Of a DNA stretch of 64,000 bases, positions 53,518-62,543 are shown in pieces. Position 1 is the stretch's first letter; each line of letters begins with the position of its first letter. The DNA is from Rhodothermus marinus (lineage in GTDB: Bacteria; Bacteroidota; Rhodothermia; Rhodothermales; Rhodothermaceae), in the NCBI RefSeq assembly GCF_009936275.1, contig NZ_AP019797.1, positions 611,501 through 675,500 of the forward strand. The letters run 5' to 3'. The notes under the pieces were generated by a model, which saw nothing but the letters and a program-made list of their open reading frames with translations, was not told where the DNA came from and made no database searches. The translations under genes and the position numbers were made by a program.

Positions 53518-53586
53518 GCCCGTCGGACTTAAGCGATGGGCTTTCGAGGCGATACCTGTAAGGGCAAACCGATCTGGAGGCGTACC

Positions 53587-54885
53587 ATGTCGAACGGCAA
53601 TCCCGCGCTTGCTGAAGTGCTGGCACAGCATGCCTCGGCGGCCCAGCGGCCGCGCCTGCGGCCTGTGCCCCCATTGCCCAAGATTTGCAAGACCGTGCTG
53701 GATTCGGTACCGCCCTCTTTGGTCGGTGAAGACCGCGCGCGCTATCTAGCCGAACAGGTCAATGCCCTGTTGGATAAAGACCGCACGGTGTTGCGGGAGC
53801 ACATGCAGCTGCTGGTTAAGCGCATGCTGGACCTTAATGCCAGCGACCTAGATATGGGTGGCCCGGCCTCGAACGGCTACGTCTGGTACCGCGTGCACGG
53901 CGACAAGCGGCCCTACGAAGAAATGGGCACCTACTCCTGCGACGAGGCCGCGCTGCTCATCCTGAACCTGCTCACCGAGCGCCAGCTCCAGCTCTTTTTC
54001 GAGGAGTGCTCGCTGGACTTTTCCTACGAGCTGCCCATCGAGGGCCGCAACGGCATGCCCCGGCGCTTCCGCGCCACGGTCTATTTCGACATGGACTACG
54101 TGGCGCTGAACATGCGCGCCATCAGCGACGAGATCCGCCCGCTCAAAAGCCTGGGCTTCCATCCGCTGATCGAGCGCGGCCTGATGTTCCGGCACGTGCG
54201 CGACGGGCTGACGCTCGTGACAGGCGTTACGGGCTCCGGTAAGAGCACGACGCTCGATGCCATCATTGACGCCAACAACGACGACGTTTACGCGCACGTG
54301 GTCATCATCGCCCGGCCGATCGAGTACGTGCACCGCTCGCGCAAATGCCTGATTCGCCACCGCGAGGTCGGACGCGACGTGCGCACCTTCAAAGACGGCA
54401 TCGTGCAGGCGCTCCGCCAGGACCCCGACATCATCGTCATCGGCGAGATGCGCGATCCCGAGACGATCTCGGCCGCGCTGGAAATCACCGACTCGGGGCA
54501 CAAGGTCTTCTCCACGCTGCATACCAGCTCGGCCGTGGAGACGATCGACCGTATCGTGGCCGAGTATCCGCCCGACGAGCAGGACCGCGTGCGCAACCGC
54601 CTGGCCGATGTGCTGCGCTGCGTGATCTCCCAGAAGCTGGTACCCAAGATCGGCGGCGGACGCATTCTGGCCAAGGAAGTGCTCTGGATGACGCCGTCGG
54701 CGCGGGCGGCCATCAAAAACAAGAACACCAGCGAAATCTACCAGATGATGTGGGAAGGCGGGGCGCTGGGCATGACGACCCTGGAACAGGATTTGTACCG
54801 CCTGGTCCGGCAGCAATTGATCACGCCGGAAGTGGCGTTCGATTTCGCCAACAACAAGCGTCGCCTGCAGCAATTGCTGCAATGA
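53587..54885 (+). CDS. pilT: PilT-like retraction ATPase
   Basis: A 432-residue ATPase starting at the ATG at 53587 (MSNGNPALAEVLAQH), 6 nt after GGAGG. PAS-like N-terminus, then GVTGSGKSTTLDAIID (about 214), Walker B DPDIIVIGEMRDPETISAALE and the His box FSTLHTSSAVETIDRIV. The C-terminal region A-A-I-K-N-K-N-T-S-E-I-Y-Q-M-M aligns with the AIRNLIRE region of PilT rather than with PilB, and there is no zinc site. The N-terminus is about 60 residues longer than usual. Its presence argues for a retractile pilus rather than a type II secretion system. Confidence 0.88.
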   Translation: MSNGNPALAEVLAQHASAAQRPRLRPVPPLPKICKTVLDSVPPSLVGEDRARYLAEQVNALLDKDRTVLREHMQLLVKRMLDLNASDLDMGGPASNGYVWYRVHGDKRPYEEMGTYSCDEAALLILNLLTERQLQLFFEECSLDFSYELPIEGRNGMPRRFRATVYFDMDYVALNMRAISDEIRPLKSLGFHPLIERGLMFRHVRDGLTLVTGVTGSGKSTTLDAIIDANNDDVYAHVVIIARPIEYVHRSRKCLIRHREVGRDVRTFKDGIVQALRQDPDIIVIGEMRDPETISAALEITDSGHKVFSTLHTSSAVETIDRIVAEYPPDEQDRVRNRLADVLRCVISQKLVPKIGGGRILAKEVLWMTPSARAAIKNKNTSEIYQMMWEGGALGMTTLEQDLYRLVRQQLITPEVAFDFANNKRRLQQLLQ

Positions 54886-54936
54886 GCGGCCGTTCCGGAT
54901 TCCAAAACGTTACGCCAACGACGGTTTCGTAATCCC

Positions 54937-56670
54937 ATGAAGGCGAAGCAGCAGAAGGTCGCACGCACGAAGGCCCCTTACGTACTGGGCGTTACGATTG
55001 CGGGCCGTACGGTTTACGCCGTGCTGCTCAAGCGCGAAGGAGACGCGCTGGAGGTCGTGCGGCGCTTTACGCGCCAGCGCGTGGCCCGTTTTGCCAGCGT
55101 GCAGCAGGGGGTGCCGGAAGTCAAAGGCCAGGAAGCCGGCGGCGACTTCTCCATCCAGTTTGGCGGGGGAGGCGGGGGCGCGACGCCGTTCCTGAAGTCG
55201 GAGTTCGATCTGAGCGGCGACGGAGCCGGCGGAGAACAGGCGCCGCCTGCTTCGCTCTTCACGATGGAGCTTTCCGACATCCTGGCCGAATGCCGGGAAG
55301 CCGGCTACGGCGATCCGGAAGTGGCCTTCTGCCTGCCCTCGGTGGAGCTGGCCTATGTGGAACTCCGGTTGCCGCGGCGCGCGCGGGTGAAGGAGCAGGA
55401 AACCGGTCCGGTCGATCGCAAGGCGCTGCTGGAACTGCTGGAGCAGCAGGTAGGAACGGCGCTCGAGGAGGAGCAGGTGGCCTTTCTGCCGATGACGCCC
55501 TCCGACGCCGAGACGCATCGGTTTCTGGCCATCTACCCGCGTCCCAGCGAACCGGTGACGGCCACGCTCCAGGCGCTCAAGGCCGAGTCGAACCGAAAGC
55601 TACCCCGCACGCGGCTGTTCGAGACCGAAGTCTCGCTCTACTTGGGGCTGGTGCGAACGGCCCTGCGCCAGCTTGCTCCGGAGACGTCCGATACGCGCTC
55701 GCTGGTGCTGCGCGTGGGTTCCGACGATACGCTGGTGCTCTTCGTGCAGGGCGAGACGCTCCAGCACGCCGAAAGCCTGCGCTCGCTGACCGTGCACGAC
55801 ACGCCCGAGACGGTATGCAGCCGCATCCTGCTGCTGCAGGACGAGTACGGCATCGGTGAGGTGTCGCACGTCTTTCTGGTCAGCGAGCACGGAGAGACCG
55901 AGATCCATCGGAGCCTGGAAGTTTTCTTCCCGAACGCTCGCGTCGAAAACCTGCGGCACTACCTGCCACTGGACGATCAGGAGATCGGACCCGGATCGCT
56001 GGCGGCGCAACTGGCCGCGCTGCGCCTGGTGGGCGATCCGGAGTTCCTGAAGGCCTTCGAGCCGGTCAACCTCTTTCCGTCCAGCCTGCGGCGGCGCTGG
56101 GAGCTGCCCTTCGGCTGGCACGTGTGGGCGCTCTACGCGCTGCTGTTCGTCACCACGCTCTTTTTCGTGTGGCGCTACCTGACGCTCGAAGCCGAACTCA
56201 GCGAGCGCCAGGAGCGGCTGCGTCGGCTCCCGCCGGCCATTGCCGAGACCGACGCGCGGGCGCTGCAGGCCCGGATCGACAGCCTCAACGCGCGCACGCA
56301 GCAGGCGCTGCGGGCACTCGACGTGCTCGACTCGCTGCTGGTGGGGAGCGACCGCTGGAGCCGGTCCCTGGCCCAGCTTTCCCGCGAGGTAGCCGCCGTG
56401 CGGGGCATCTGGGTCGATAGCTGGAGTCCGCGCACCAGCGGCGTCGAACTGAAAGGCAGCGCCGTCGCGCGCGACCGTGTCGTCGAGCTGGCCCGGCGGC
56501 TCAACGGCATCATTCGTTCGCTGACCTTCTCCGAGATCCGCGAGTGGCCGGTTTACGCCTTCGTGATCGAAATCCCCCTGCCCAACGAACTGCCCGAGCC
56601 GGCCCGCTACCTGCGCGAACAGTTTGCCGCCAACACCCAGGCTTCGCAGTCGAAACCCTCGAATCCGTAA
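54937..56670 (+). CDS. PilM-PilN fusion-like protein
   Basis: A 577-residue protein. The first 375 residues resemble the actin-like PilM (YVLGVTIAGRTVYAVLLKREGD; SLVLRVGSDDTLVLFVQG), with a Gly-rich insertion near residue 75. Residues about 390-412 are one membrane helix (WALYALLFVTTLFFVWRYL). The rest is a PilN-like coiled-coil and ferredoxin-like periplasmic domain. In most T4P systems PilM and PilN are separate proteins joined by a short PilN peptide binding PilM. Here they seem covalently linked, fixing the alignment-complex stoichiometry at 1:1. Confidence 0.75.
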   Translation: MKAKQQKVARTKAPYVLGVTIAGRTVYAVLLKREGDALEVVRRFTRQRVARFASVQQGVPEVKGQEAGGDFSIQFGGGGGGATPFLKSEFDLSGDGAGGEQAPPASLFTMELSDILAECREAGYGDPEVAFCLPSVELAYVELRLPRRARVKEQETGPVDRKALLELLEQQVGTALEEEQVAFLPMTPSDAETHRFLAIYPRPSEPVTATLQALKAESNRKLPRTRLFETEVSLYLGLVRTALRQLAPETSDTRSLVLRVGSDDTLVLFVQGETLQHAESLRSLTVHDTPETVCSRILLLQDEYGIGEVSHVFLVSEHGETEIHRSLEVFFPNARVENLRHYLPLDDQEIGPGSLAAQLAALRLVGDPEFLKAFEPVNLFPSSLRRRWELPFGWHVWALYALLFVTTLFFVWRYLTLEAELSERQERLRRLPPAIAETDARALQARIDSLNARTQQALRALDVLDSLLVGSDRWSRSLAQLSREVAAVRGIWVDSWSPRTSGVELKGSAVARDRVVELARRLNGIIRSLTFSEIREWPVYAFVIEIPLPNELPEPARYLREQFAANTQASQSKPSNP

Positions 56671-56676
56671 GCGGCC

Positions 56677-57633
56677 ATGTGGAAGAAGTACGGAAACGCC
56701 CTGTTGCTGTTTGTTGCCTGGCTGATCCTGACCGGCGTGGGCGTCTATTTGACATACTTCAAACTGCCCGATGAGATTGCCCACTACGAGAAGCTGGAAA
56801 AGCTGGCGCACATGCGCGAGACCGAGATGGGCTCGCTGCTGGCCGAATACAGCGCCTCGGAAGAGCGGGCCCGTGAGGTCGAAAGCCGCTGGCGCTCGCG
56901 CTATCGCTACATTCCGGCCTCGCTGAGCACGCCGGAGGTGGTCGCCCGCCTGAACGAACTCTCGCGGCAGGGCTTCGAAACCTTCAACGTCCAGTTCATG
57001 GGGAGCGGCCAGACCCAGAGCGTCAATTACTACACCTTCCGCATCGAGGGCCGCGGTTACTTCTATCATCTGTACCGCTTCGTCTGGGAGATCGAAAACA
57101 CGCCCGAACTGTACCGCATCCGCAATCTGTCGCTGGACCACATCGACCTGGTCAAGGCCGATCGCGCAAGCGGCAAGGAGCGGATGATGGTCATGGTCTC
57201 CTTCAACATGCAGCTGGAAGCCTACTACGGGGGGCTGCCCGACCTGCAGGTAGCCCACATGGCCGACAGCCTCTACCGGCGGCTGCCGCGGGCCGTCTTT
57301 CCGGAAAAGAACCCGCCGGTCAACCCCTTCTACCCGGGCATTCTGGAGCAACTACCGCCCAATTCCGACAACCTGATCGACATCGAAAAGGCAAAACTGG
57401 TGTCGATCGTGGGTGGTCGGGCGGTCTTCCAGGATGCTTCAGGGTTGCGTACGGTGGGGGTCGGGGAAAACGTGTACCTGGGCCAGATCACCGAGATCGA
57501 TCCCATCGAAGGCCGCGTGGTGGCCCGGCTGAACCGCGGCGGGATTCTGGATGAAGTCGAACTTCACCTGGAAACCGGGGAGCGCTACCGTCAGGCGCTG
57601 GGCCCTGTGTTGCTCACGCCGCTGAACCAGTGA
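56677..57633 (+). CDS. PilO-PilP fusion-like protein
   Basis: A 318-residue protein. The N-terminal membrane helix (ALLLFVAWLILTGVGVYLTYF) is followed by a coiled coil and a PilO-like ferredoxin domain (about 80-205). The C-terminal 100 residues (KLVSIVGGRAVFQDASGLRTVG ... VYLGQITEIDPIEGRVVARL) have the PilP/GspC HR-domain pattern that contacts the secretin. It starts 6 nt after the PilMN-like gene. PilP is normally a separate lipoprotein. The fusion is inferred from fold-level resemblance. Confidence 0.7.
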   Translation: MWKKYGNALLLFVAWLILTGVGVYLTYFKLPDEIAHYEKLEKLAHMRETEMGSLLAEYSASEERAREVESRWRSRYRYIPASLSTPEVVARLNELSRQGFETFNVQFMGSGQTQSVNYYTFRIEGRGYFYHLYRFVWEIENTPELYRIRNLSLDHIDLVKADRASGKERMMVMVSFNMQLEAYYGGLPDLQVAHMADSLYRRLPRAVFPEKNPPVNPFYPGILEQLPPNSDNLIDIEKAKLVSIVGGRAVFQDASGLRTVGVGENVYLGQITEIDPIEGRVVARLNRGGILDEVELHLETGERYRQALGPVLLTPLNQ

Positions 57634-57657
57634 ACGAAGCCAACCTGAAGCGTCGCC

Positions 57658-59019
57658 ATGGAGCATGTGCAGACAAGAACCTGGATTGCGACCGCGCTCG
57701 GTCTGCTATTGATCGGGAGTCTGCTGGCCTGGCCCGGTCTGTCGCAGGACCGGCCGCCCCAGCGGGTCATGCGCACCTACGTGCCGCCCGATCAACTGGT
57801 GTCGTTTCTGCCCACGACGCCGCTGAATCAGTTCTTCGAGCTGCTCAACCCGATCTTTCAGCGGGTGACGGGCAAGCAGATCGTCGATCCCGAGGAGCGC
57901 ACCGACCCGATCGGGGTTTCCATCTCGGGCATGCACTTTTTCGATGCGTTCGAACTGGTATTGCAGACGAAAGGACTGACCTACCGGGAGACCGACAAGT
58001 TTTTCATTGTCGAAAAAGCACCGGAGCGCACCGAGGTGGTGGTCGGGCCGCGCCGGGCTACTGAAGAGGTCGGTACCGTGCAGGCCGGAGCCGTGTTGCC
58101 GGCCACCGTCGATACGCGCGAAATCCAGATCAACGCGATTCTCTTCAGCGTAAACCTGACCAAGGCGCGGGACATCGGCATCAACTGGGATCAGTTTTTC
58201 GGGCTGACGAGCGGCACGGGCACCGGAACCGGAGGGGGGACCGGCGGCGGAACGAGCGGTACCGGAGGACAGAATAACGTGGAGTTTTACCTGAAGACAG
58301 AAGATATTTTCGATCCGCTGGCACCCCTGATCGAAGCCCCTAACCGCATCAGCTTTCGTCAGCTCACCAACTTTCTGCGCTTTCTGGAAACGGAAGGCAT
58401 CGGCGAAACCGTTGCCAGCCCGCAGATCACGGTGCAAAGCGGGGAGCAGGGACGGATCCAGATCGGATCGGACGTGCCCATTCAGACGCGCGACTTTGCC
58501 GGCAACACGATCACGCAGTTCGTCTCGACGGGTATCATCATCGACGTGACGCCCACGCTGCTGGTCGAGCCGGCGGCCGACACGGCCGGGGCTCCGATGA
58601 TCGAGTTCGTGCACCTGGACGTGATGGTCGAAAACTCCAGCGCCACGCCGTCGGCGGCCGGCCTGATCATCGATCGCAATACGGCCGACACGCAGGTACT
58701 GCTGCTCGACGGCGAGCAGACGATCATCGGAGGACTGTACTCGACGCGCGAGTCGATCTCGCGCAAGGGTATTCCCTTCCTGAAAGATCTGCCCTGGTGG
58801 TTCTTCGGGTTGCGCTACATCTTCGGGCGCACGCAGCGCACGATCACGCAGTCGGAGCTGCTGATCGTGCTGCAGGTGAAGGTGCTCGATCCGCTGACGG
58901 CGCGGGCCCGACGGCCGCTCGAGCGCAACCTGCTGGAACGCAGCCGGCGTGAGTTGATGGAACGGTTGGAACGGTTCAGCGAGCAAACGGCGCGTCAGAC
59001 GCGCATGCCGCGCAACTGA
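57658..59019 (+). CDS. pilQ: Short PilQ/GspD-like secretin
   Basis: A 453-residue outer-membrane secretin. The signal peptide or anchor is at about 9-30, one STN/N0-like domain at about 45-120 (GISGMHFFDAFELVLQTKGLTYRE minus spacing), then the secretin domain (about 165-415). That domain includes ETVASPQITVQSGEQGRIQIG, VDVTPTLLVEP-like strands and the end signature TITQSELLIVLQVKVLD. A Gly/Thr-rich stretch at about 180-202 replaces part of the gate region. AMIN and extra N domains of typical PilQ are absent. It forms the channel for the fibre. It is last gene before a strong terminator. Confidence 0.88.
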   Translation: MEHVQTRTWIATALGLLLIGSLLAWPGLSQDRPPQRVMRTYVPPDQLVSFLPTTPLNQFFELLNPIFQRVTGKQIVDPEERTDPIGVSISGMHFFDAFELVLQTKGLTYRETDKFFIVEKAPERTEVVVGPRRATEEVGTVQAGAVLPATVDTREIQINAILFSVNLTKARDIGINWDQFFGLTSGTGTGTGGGTGGGTSGTGGQNNVEFYLKTEDIFDPLAPLIEAPNRISFRQLTNFLRFLETEGIGETVASPQITVQSGEQGRIQIGSDVPIQTRDFAGNTITQFVSTGIIIDVTPTLLVEPAADTAGAPMIEFVHLDVMVENSSATPSAAGLIIDRNTADTQVLLLDGEQTIIGGLYSTRESISRKGIPFLKDLPWWFFGLRYIFGRTQRTITQSELLIVLQVKVLDPLTARARRPLERNLLERSRRELMERLERFSEQTARQTRMPRN

Positions 59020-59044
59020 CATCTGTAGCAGCACCTCGAGGCAG

Positions 59045-59075
59045 GCGGGAAGCCCTGTGCGGCTTCCCGCTTTTT
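59045..59075 (+). terminator. Rho-independent terminator ending the pilus-like locus
   Basis: A perfect 10-bp stem GCGGGAAGCC/GGCTTCCCGC with a 6-nt loop, followed by five T and a further TTTG. Confidence 0.88.
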
Positions 59076-59142
59076 GTTTGCGGGCTGGTCGGCGAAACGC
59101 GGAGCAGGGCCTGAGGGTTAAGGCCTGACCGCCGGAATCGCC

Positions 59143-60531
59143 ATGTACAACATGTATCGTCTGCTGCTCATTTCGGGCCTTGCGCTGGCGCTGGCGGCCT
59201 GCGGGCCGGCGCCGCGTCCGGCAATGGAGGGCCCGGTTCAACTGCATGAGCCGGACGATCCGCTGTGGCTGGCCGAGCATCTGGACGTGCTGTTGCGGCC
59301 GGAAATGCGAGGGCGGGTGACAGGGTCGCGCAGCTTCGCGCTGGCGGCGCAGTACGTGGAGGACCGCATGCGGGAATTTCGGCTGCAGCCGGCGCTGGAA
59401 GGACATTATCGTATCGTTTACGAAGCCCGCGTGCATCTGCCCTGGCCGGCCGTGTTGGGCTGGGCCGATCAGGATACGGCGGCCTTTCTACCCGGACTGG
59501 AATTCTGGCCCGATGCGCGTAGCGACACCGGGCGCGTGGTGGCCGATCAGGTGGCGCTCTGCGCGCAACCGAGGACCTGTCCCGCGGCGCCGGTCTGGGT
59601 GCTGCCGAGCGCGTCTGCAGCGGAAGCTCCGGTCCTGGCAAAGGCACGTTCGGCGCAGGCTGTGCTGCTGGTGGGGCCGCTGCGTCCCGCGCTGACCGAC
59701 GCCCCGATTTCCGGGCTTCGGCTTCTGCAGCTCACACCGGAGGCGGCCGCTCGCCTGCTGGCTCTGCCGACGTCCGCGCTGCGGGCTCATCTGACCGACA
59801 CGGCGTCCGTGACGCTGCGGCTCCGACGTCCGATCTTCCTCCGGGTGCGGCGCATGGGCGAAACGCGCGCAGGCGCGCTGAACGTGCTGGGCTTCGTGGC
59901 GGGCAAAGATCCCGGGCTGCGCGACGAGCTGGTGATCGTATGTGCGGATCTGGATGTTATTGCGCTGCCGGGTAGTCCGCTGCTTTTCGATGGGGCTCAT
60001 CTGGGCGAAGGGGTGGCGGCGCTGCTGGAGCTGGCCCGTTTCTACAGTACGCTGGCCGCCTACTGGCCGCAGCCCCGCCGCACGTTGCTGTTTGCGGTCT
60101 GGTCGGGGGCCCGGCAGGGCCACCAGGGATTGCGCGCCTATCTCCGGCGGCCACTATGGGACCCGGCCGCCACGCGCCGGATCGTCTATCTGGACCCGGA
60201 TCCCGAAGCGCTCGCCGAACTGCACCGGTTGGCCGAGCAATATGGCATGACGCTCACGCCGGTTCTACCGCCCGATTCGCTGCAGGAGGACCGACAGGTT
60301 TTCTGGCGGGTGCCCTCCGAGTGGCAACAGATCTACCGGCGGATCTACAACGCCTCGGCCGCTGTTTCAATACCTGAGCCTGAAAGACTTCGCATACGCG
60401 CATTGCAACGTGCCCGTGCGCTGGTCCGGGCGGCACAGGCGATCCTGTTACCGGAGGCGATCACCCCGGACCCGTGGGTGCCCGTGCGTGAAGATACGCT
60501 TCGCCCGCCCGTAACCGAAAACCACCCATGA
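59143..60531 (+). CDS. M28-peptidase-like lipoprotein lacking zinc ligands
   Basis: A 462-residue lipoprotein (MYNMYRLLLISGLALALAAC). It follows the M28 architecture, including the inter-domain segment and N-V-L-G-F-V-A-G-K-D-P-G-L-R-D-E-L-V-I-V-C-A. The metal motifs are changed: AHYDH reads ADLDV, the GADDDGTG loop reads GAHLGEG and SGEEKGLLGS reads SGARQGHQGL. The final His region is not recognisable. A non-catalytic binding or structural role is likely. It overlaps the isomerase start (ATGA) and may head an operon running to plsC. Confidence 0.75.
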   Translation: MYNMYRLLLISGLALALAACGPAPRPAMEGPVQLHEPDDPLWLAEHLDVLLRPEMRGRVTGSRSFALAAQYVEDRMREFRLQPALEGHYRIVYEARVHLPWPAVLGWADQDTAAFLPGLEFWPDARSDTGRVVADQVALCAQPRTCPAAPVWVLPSASAAEAPVLAKARSAQAVLLVGPLRPALTDAPISGLRLLQLTPEAAARLLALPTSALRAHLTDTASVTLRLRRPIFLRVRRMGETRAGALNVLGFVAGKDPGLRDELVIVCADLDVIALPGSPLLFDGAHLGEGVAALLELARFYSTLAAYWPQPRRTLLFAVWSGARQGHQGLRAYLRRPLWDPAATRRIVYLDPDPEALAELHRLAEQYGMTLTPVLPPDSLQEDRQVFWRVPSEWQQIYRRIYNASAAVSIPEPERLRIRALQRARALVRAAQAILLPEAITPDPWVPVREDTLRPPVTENHP

Positions 60532-61343
60532 TTCCCGCACTGCTGACCGACACGGTGACGCTGAACCTGGATCGTGCGCTCTACCTGACGCTGCTCTGGG
60601 GCCTGGAGGGCGTGGAGCTGCGCACGATCGGCGGGCCGTCGGACCGCGTGCCGTTTGTCAATGAGGAAAAACTGCGTCGGCGTCTGCTGGAAAACGAACT
60701 GCCGGCGGTGGCCGTCGTGCCGGGCATGTTCGAAGGCTCGGTGCGCGACCGGCGCACGTGGATGAACGAGGTGGCTGCTTTCGATGAAGTGCTGAGCTTC
60801 TGCCGGCGCATCGATTGTCCCTGTGTGGTGGTGTCGGCCTTCGCGGCCGAAGAGGAAGGGGCGCCGGTAGAAGAAGCGGCGCGGGCGCTGCGGATGGCCG
60901 GTGACAAAGCGGCCGACTACGGCGTGCGGGTGGCCGTGCTCAATGAGCCGGGCGGTGCATTTCCCACGGGGCGGGCGCTGGCCACGCTGCTGGAAGCCGT
61001 GGATCACCCGGCCGTGGGGGCCGCCTGGAATCCCGGGGCGGCGCTGCAGGCAGGCGAAAATCCGGCCGAAGGGCTAAAAGCACTGGCCGGGCGTGTCTTC
61101 CTGGTGCGCTGCAGCGACTGGCGGCTTGATCCGGATCGGGGCGAGTGGGAGCCGGCCCCCTTTGGCGAGGGGGCCGTGGGGTGGCCTGCACAGCTCCGAC
61201 TGCTGCGTGCGATGAATTTCACCGGGCCGTTGAGCCTCGAAGTGCATGCGGAGCCGCGCACGAAGCGGGGGCTGTACGACGCGACCCGTCTGCTGCAGCT
61301 GCTGCGTCAGGTGCGCAAACCCTCCGCTGCAACCTCCGAATAA
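60528..61343 (+). CDS. Sugar phosphate isomerase/epimerase-like TIM barrel
   Basis: A 271-residue protein of the AP-endonuclease-2 / xylose-isomerase-like TIM-barrel superfamily. The strand-1 to strand-3 pattern G-L-E-G-V-E-L-R-T, V-V-V-S-A-F and V-A-V-L-N-E-P and the late acidic E-V-H-A-E-P are visible. Several metal positions are not the usual residues, so the activity is uncertain. The start overlaps the upstream gene by 4 nt, and plsC begins 9 bp downstream. There is no signal peptide. Confidence 0.7.
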   Translation: MIPALLTDTVTLNLDRALYLTLLWGLEGVELRTIGGPSDRVPFVNEEKLRRRLLENELPAVAVVPGMFEGSVRDRRTWMNEVAAFDEVLSFCRRIDCPCVVVSAFAAEEEGAPVEEAARALRMAGDKAADYGVRVAVLNEPGGAFPTGRALATLLEAVDHPAVGAAWNPGAALQAGENPAEGLKALAGRVFLVRCSDWRLDPDRGEWEPAPFGEGAVGWPAQLRLLRAMNFTGPLSLEVHAEPRTKRGLYDATRLLQLLRQVRKPSAATSE

Positions 61344-61352
61344 TAGACCGCA

Positions 61353-62168
61353 ATGGCTGAACTCAGAGAAACCTCCTCTGTGGCACCGCTGCTGGCTCCG
61401 GCGTCCGTCGAGGCACCGGTCGAGGGTGCTCCGCCGGCCACGCTGTGGACCCGGCTGCACTTCTTCTGGTTCGTGCTGGTGGGCATTTTCAGCACGCTGA
61501 TCATTGCCCCGTGCCAGGTGCTCACGCATCGCTTTCACCCGACGGCGGCCAACTTCAAAAAATGGGCACGGCGCTGGGCGGGCATCATTCTGAAAGCCTG
61601 TGGCTGGCGGGTGGTGTGCGAAGACCACGCACGCCTTCCCGAGGGGCAGCCCTGCATTTTTGTGGCCAACCATCAGTGCGCCCTCGACATTCTGGTGCTG
61701 TCCTACGCACTTCCTTATCCCTTCGGGTTTGTTGCCAAGGCGGAGCTGGAGCGGGTGCCCGTGCTGGGCTGGGCCATGCGGCATTCGGCCTCGCTCTTCA
61801 TCGACCGCAACAATCCGCGTCGCTCGCTGGAAAGCCTGCAACTGGCCGGCGAGCGCATCCGCCAGGGGCATCCCGTGCTGCTTTTTCCGGAAGGCACGCG
61901 TGGCTACCGGAAGGAGCTGCGGCCGTTCAAAAAGGGGGCGTTTCTGCTGGCTGTCGAGGCCGGCGTGCCGCTGGTACCCGTGGTCATCTTCGACAGCTAC
62001 CGCCGGCTGGACGAGCGGCGAATGGTCTCGCGGCCGGGAACGATTCGAGTAGTGATCGGCGAACCCGTCCCGACAGCGGGACTCCGACGGCGGCATCTGA
62101 CCACGCTGATGGAGACCGTGCAGGCCCGCATGCAGGCGCTGCTCCGGGAGGCGGGGAACTCCGCTTAG
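61353..62168 (+). CDS. plsC: 1-acyl-sn-glycerol-3-phosphate acyltransferase
   Basis: A 271-residue PlsC-family acyltransferase. The membrane helix FFWFVLVGIFSTLIIAPCQV comes first. It is followed by the catalytic HxxxxD (ANHQCALDILVL), motif II (LFIDRNNPRRSLESL), FPEGTRGYRKELRPFKKG and VPLVPVVI. It makes phosphatidic acid for phospholipid synthesis at the inner membrane. It is probably co-transcribed with the two preceding genes and separated by 70 bp from gatC. Confidence 0.9.
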   Translation: MAELRETSSVAPLLAPASVEAPVEGAPPATLWTRLHFFWFVLVGIFSTLIIAPCQVLTHRFHPTAANFKKWARRWAGIILKACGWRVVCEDHARLPEGQPCIFVANHQCALDILVLSYALPYPFGFVAKAELERVPVLGWAMRHSASLFIDRNNPRRSLESLQLAGERIRQGHPVLLFPEGTRGYRKELRPFKKGAFLLAVEAGVPLVPVVIFDSYRRLDERRMVSRPGTIRVVIGEPVPTAGLRRRHLTTLMETVQARMQALLREAGNSA

Positions 62169-62238
62169 CGCTGCGCGGTAGCGGTCGCGCCCGGCATTTG
62201 CTATCTTGCGACATCCACAACCTGACGATCGGCAAGCG

Positions 62239-62526
62239 ATGGCGATCTCCGTCGAAGAAGTCCGCTATATTGCCCGGCTGGCCCGCCTGGAGTTCTCGGA
62301 AGAAGAGGAGCGGATGCTGGCCGAACAGATGGGCGAGGTCCTGGACTACGTGGCCAAGCTGAACGAGCTGGATACGCGCGACGTCCCGCCCATGTCGCAC
62401 GTGCTGGACCTGTACAACGTCTTCCGGGAGGACGTCGTCGAACAGCGCATTTCGCACGAGGACGCGCTGCGCAACGCACCCGATGCCGACAGCGACTACT
62501 TCCGGGTGCCCAAGGTGATCGAATAA
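62239..62526 (+). CDS. gatC: Aspartyl/glutamyl-tRNA amidotransferase subunit C
   Basis: A 95-residue GatC starting at the ATG at 62239 (MAISVEEVRYIARLARLEFS), with the family blocks V-L-D-Y-V-A-K-L-N-E-L-D-T and V-P-P-M-S-H, R-E-D-V-V and a final D-Y-F-R-V-P-K-V-I-E. It stabilises GatAB, which converts Glu-tRNA(Gln)/Asp-tRNA(Asn). A TATCTTGC at 62202-62209 resembles the Bacteroidota -7 element and may be its promoter. gatA and gatB are not in the window. Confidence 0.93.
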   Translation: MAISVEEVRYIARLARLEFSEEEERMLAEQMGEVLDYVAKLNELDTRDVPPMSHVLDLYNVFREDVVEQRISHEDALRNAPDADSDYFRVPKVIE

Positions 62527-62543
62527 CCCGTCGCGCTGCATCT

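Noticed and set aside
43896-59075. Type II secretion system
   Set aside because: A PilT-like retraction ATPase and PilM/N/O/P-like proteins are present; there are no GspL/GspM/GspK-type genes.
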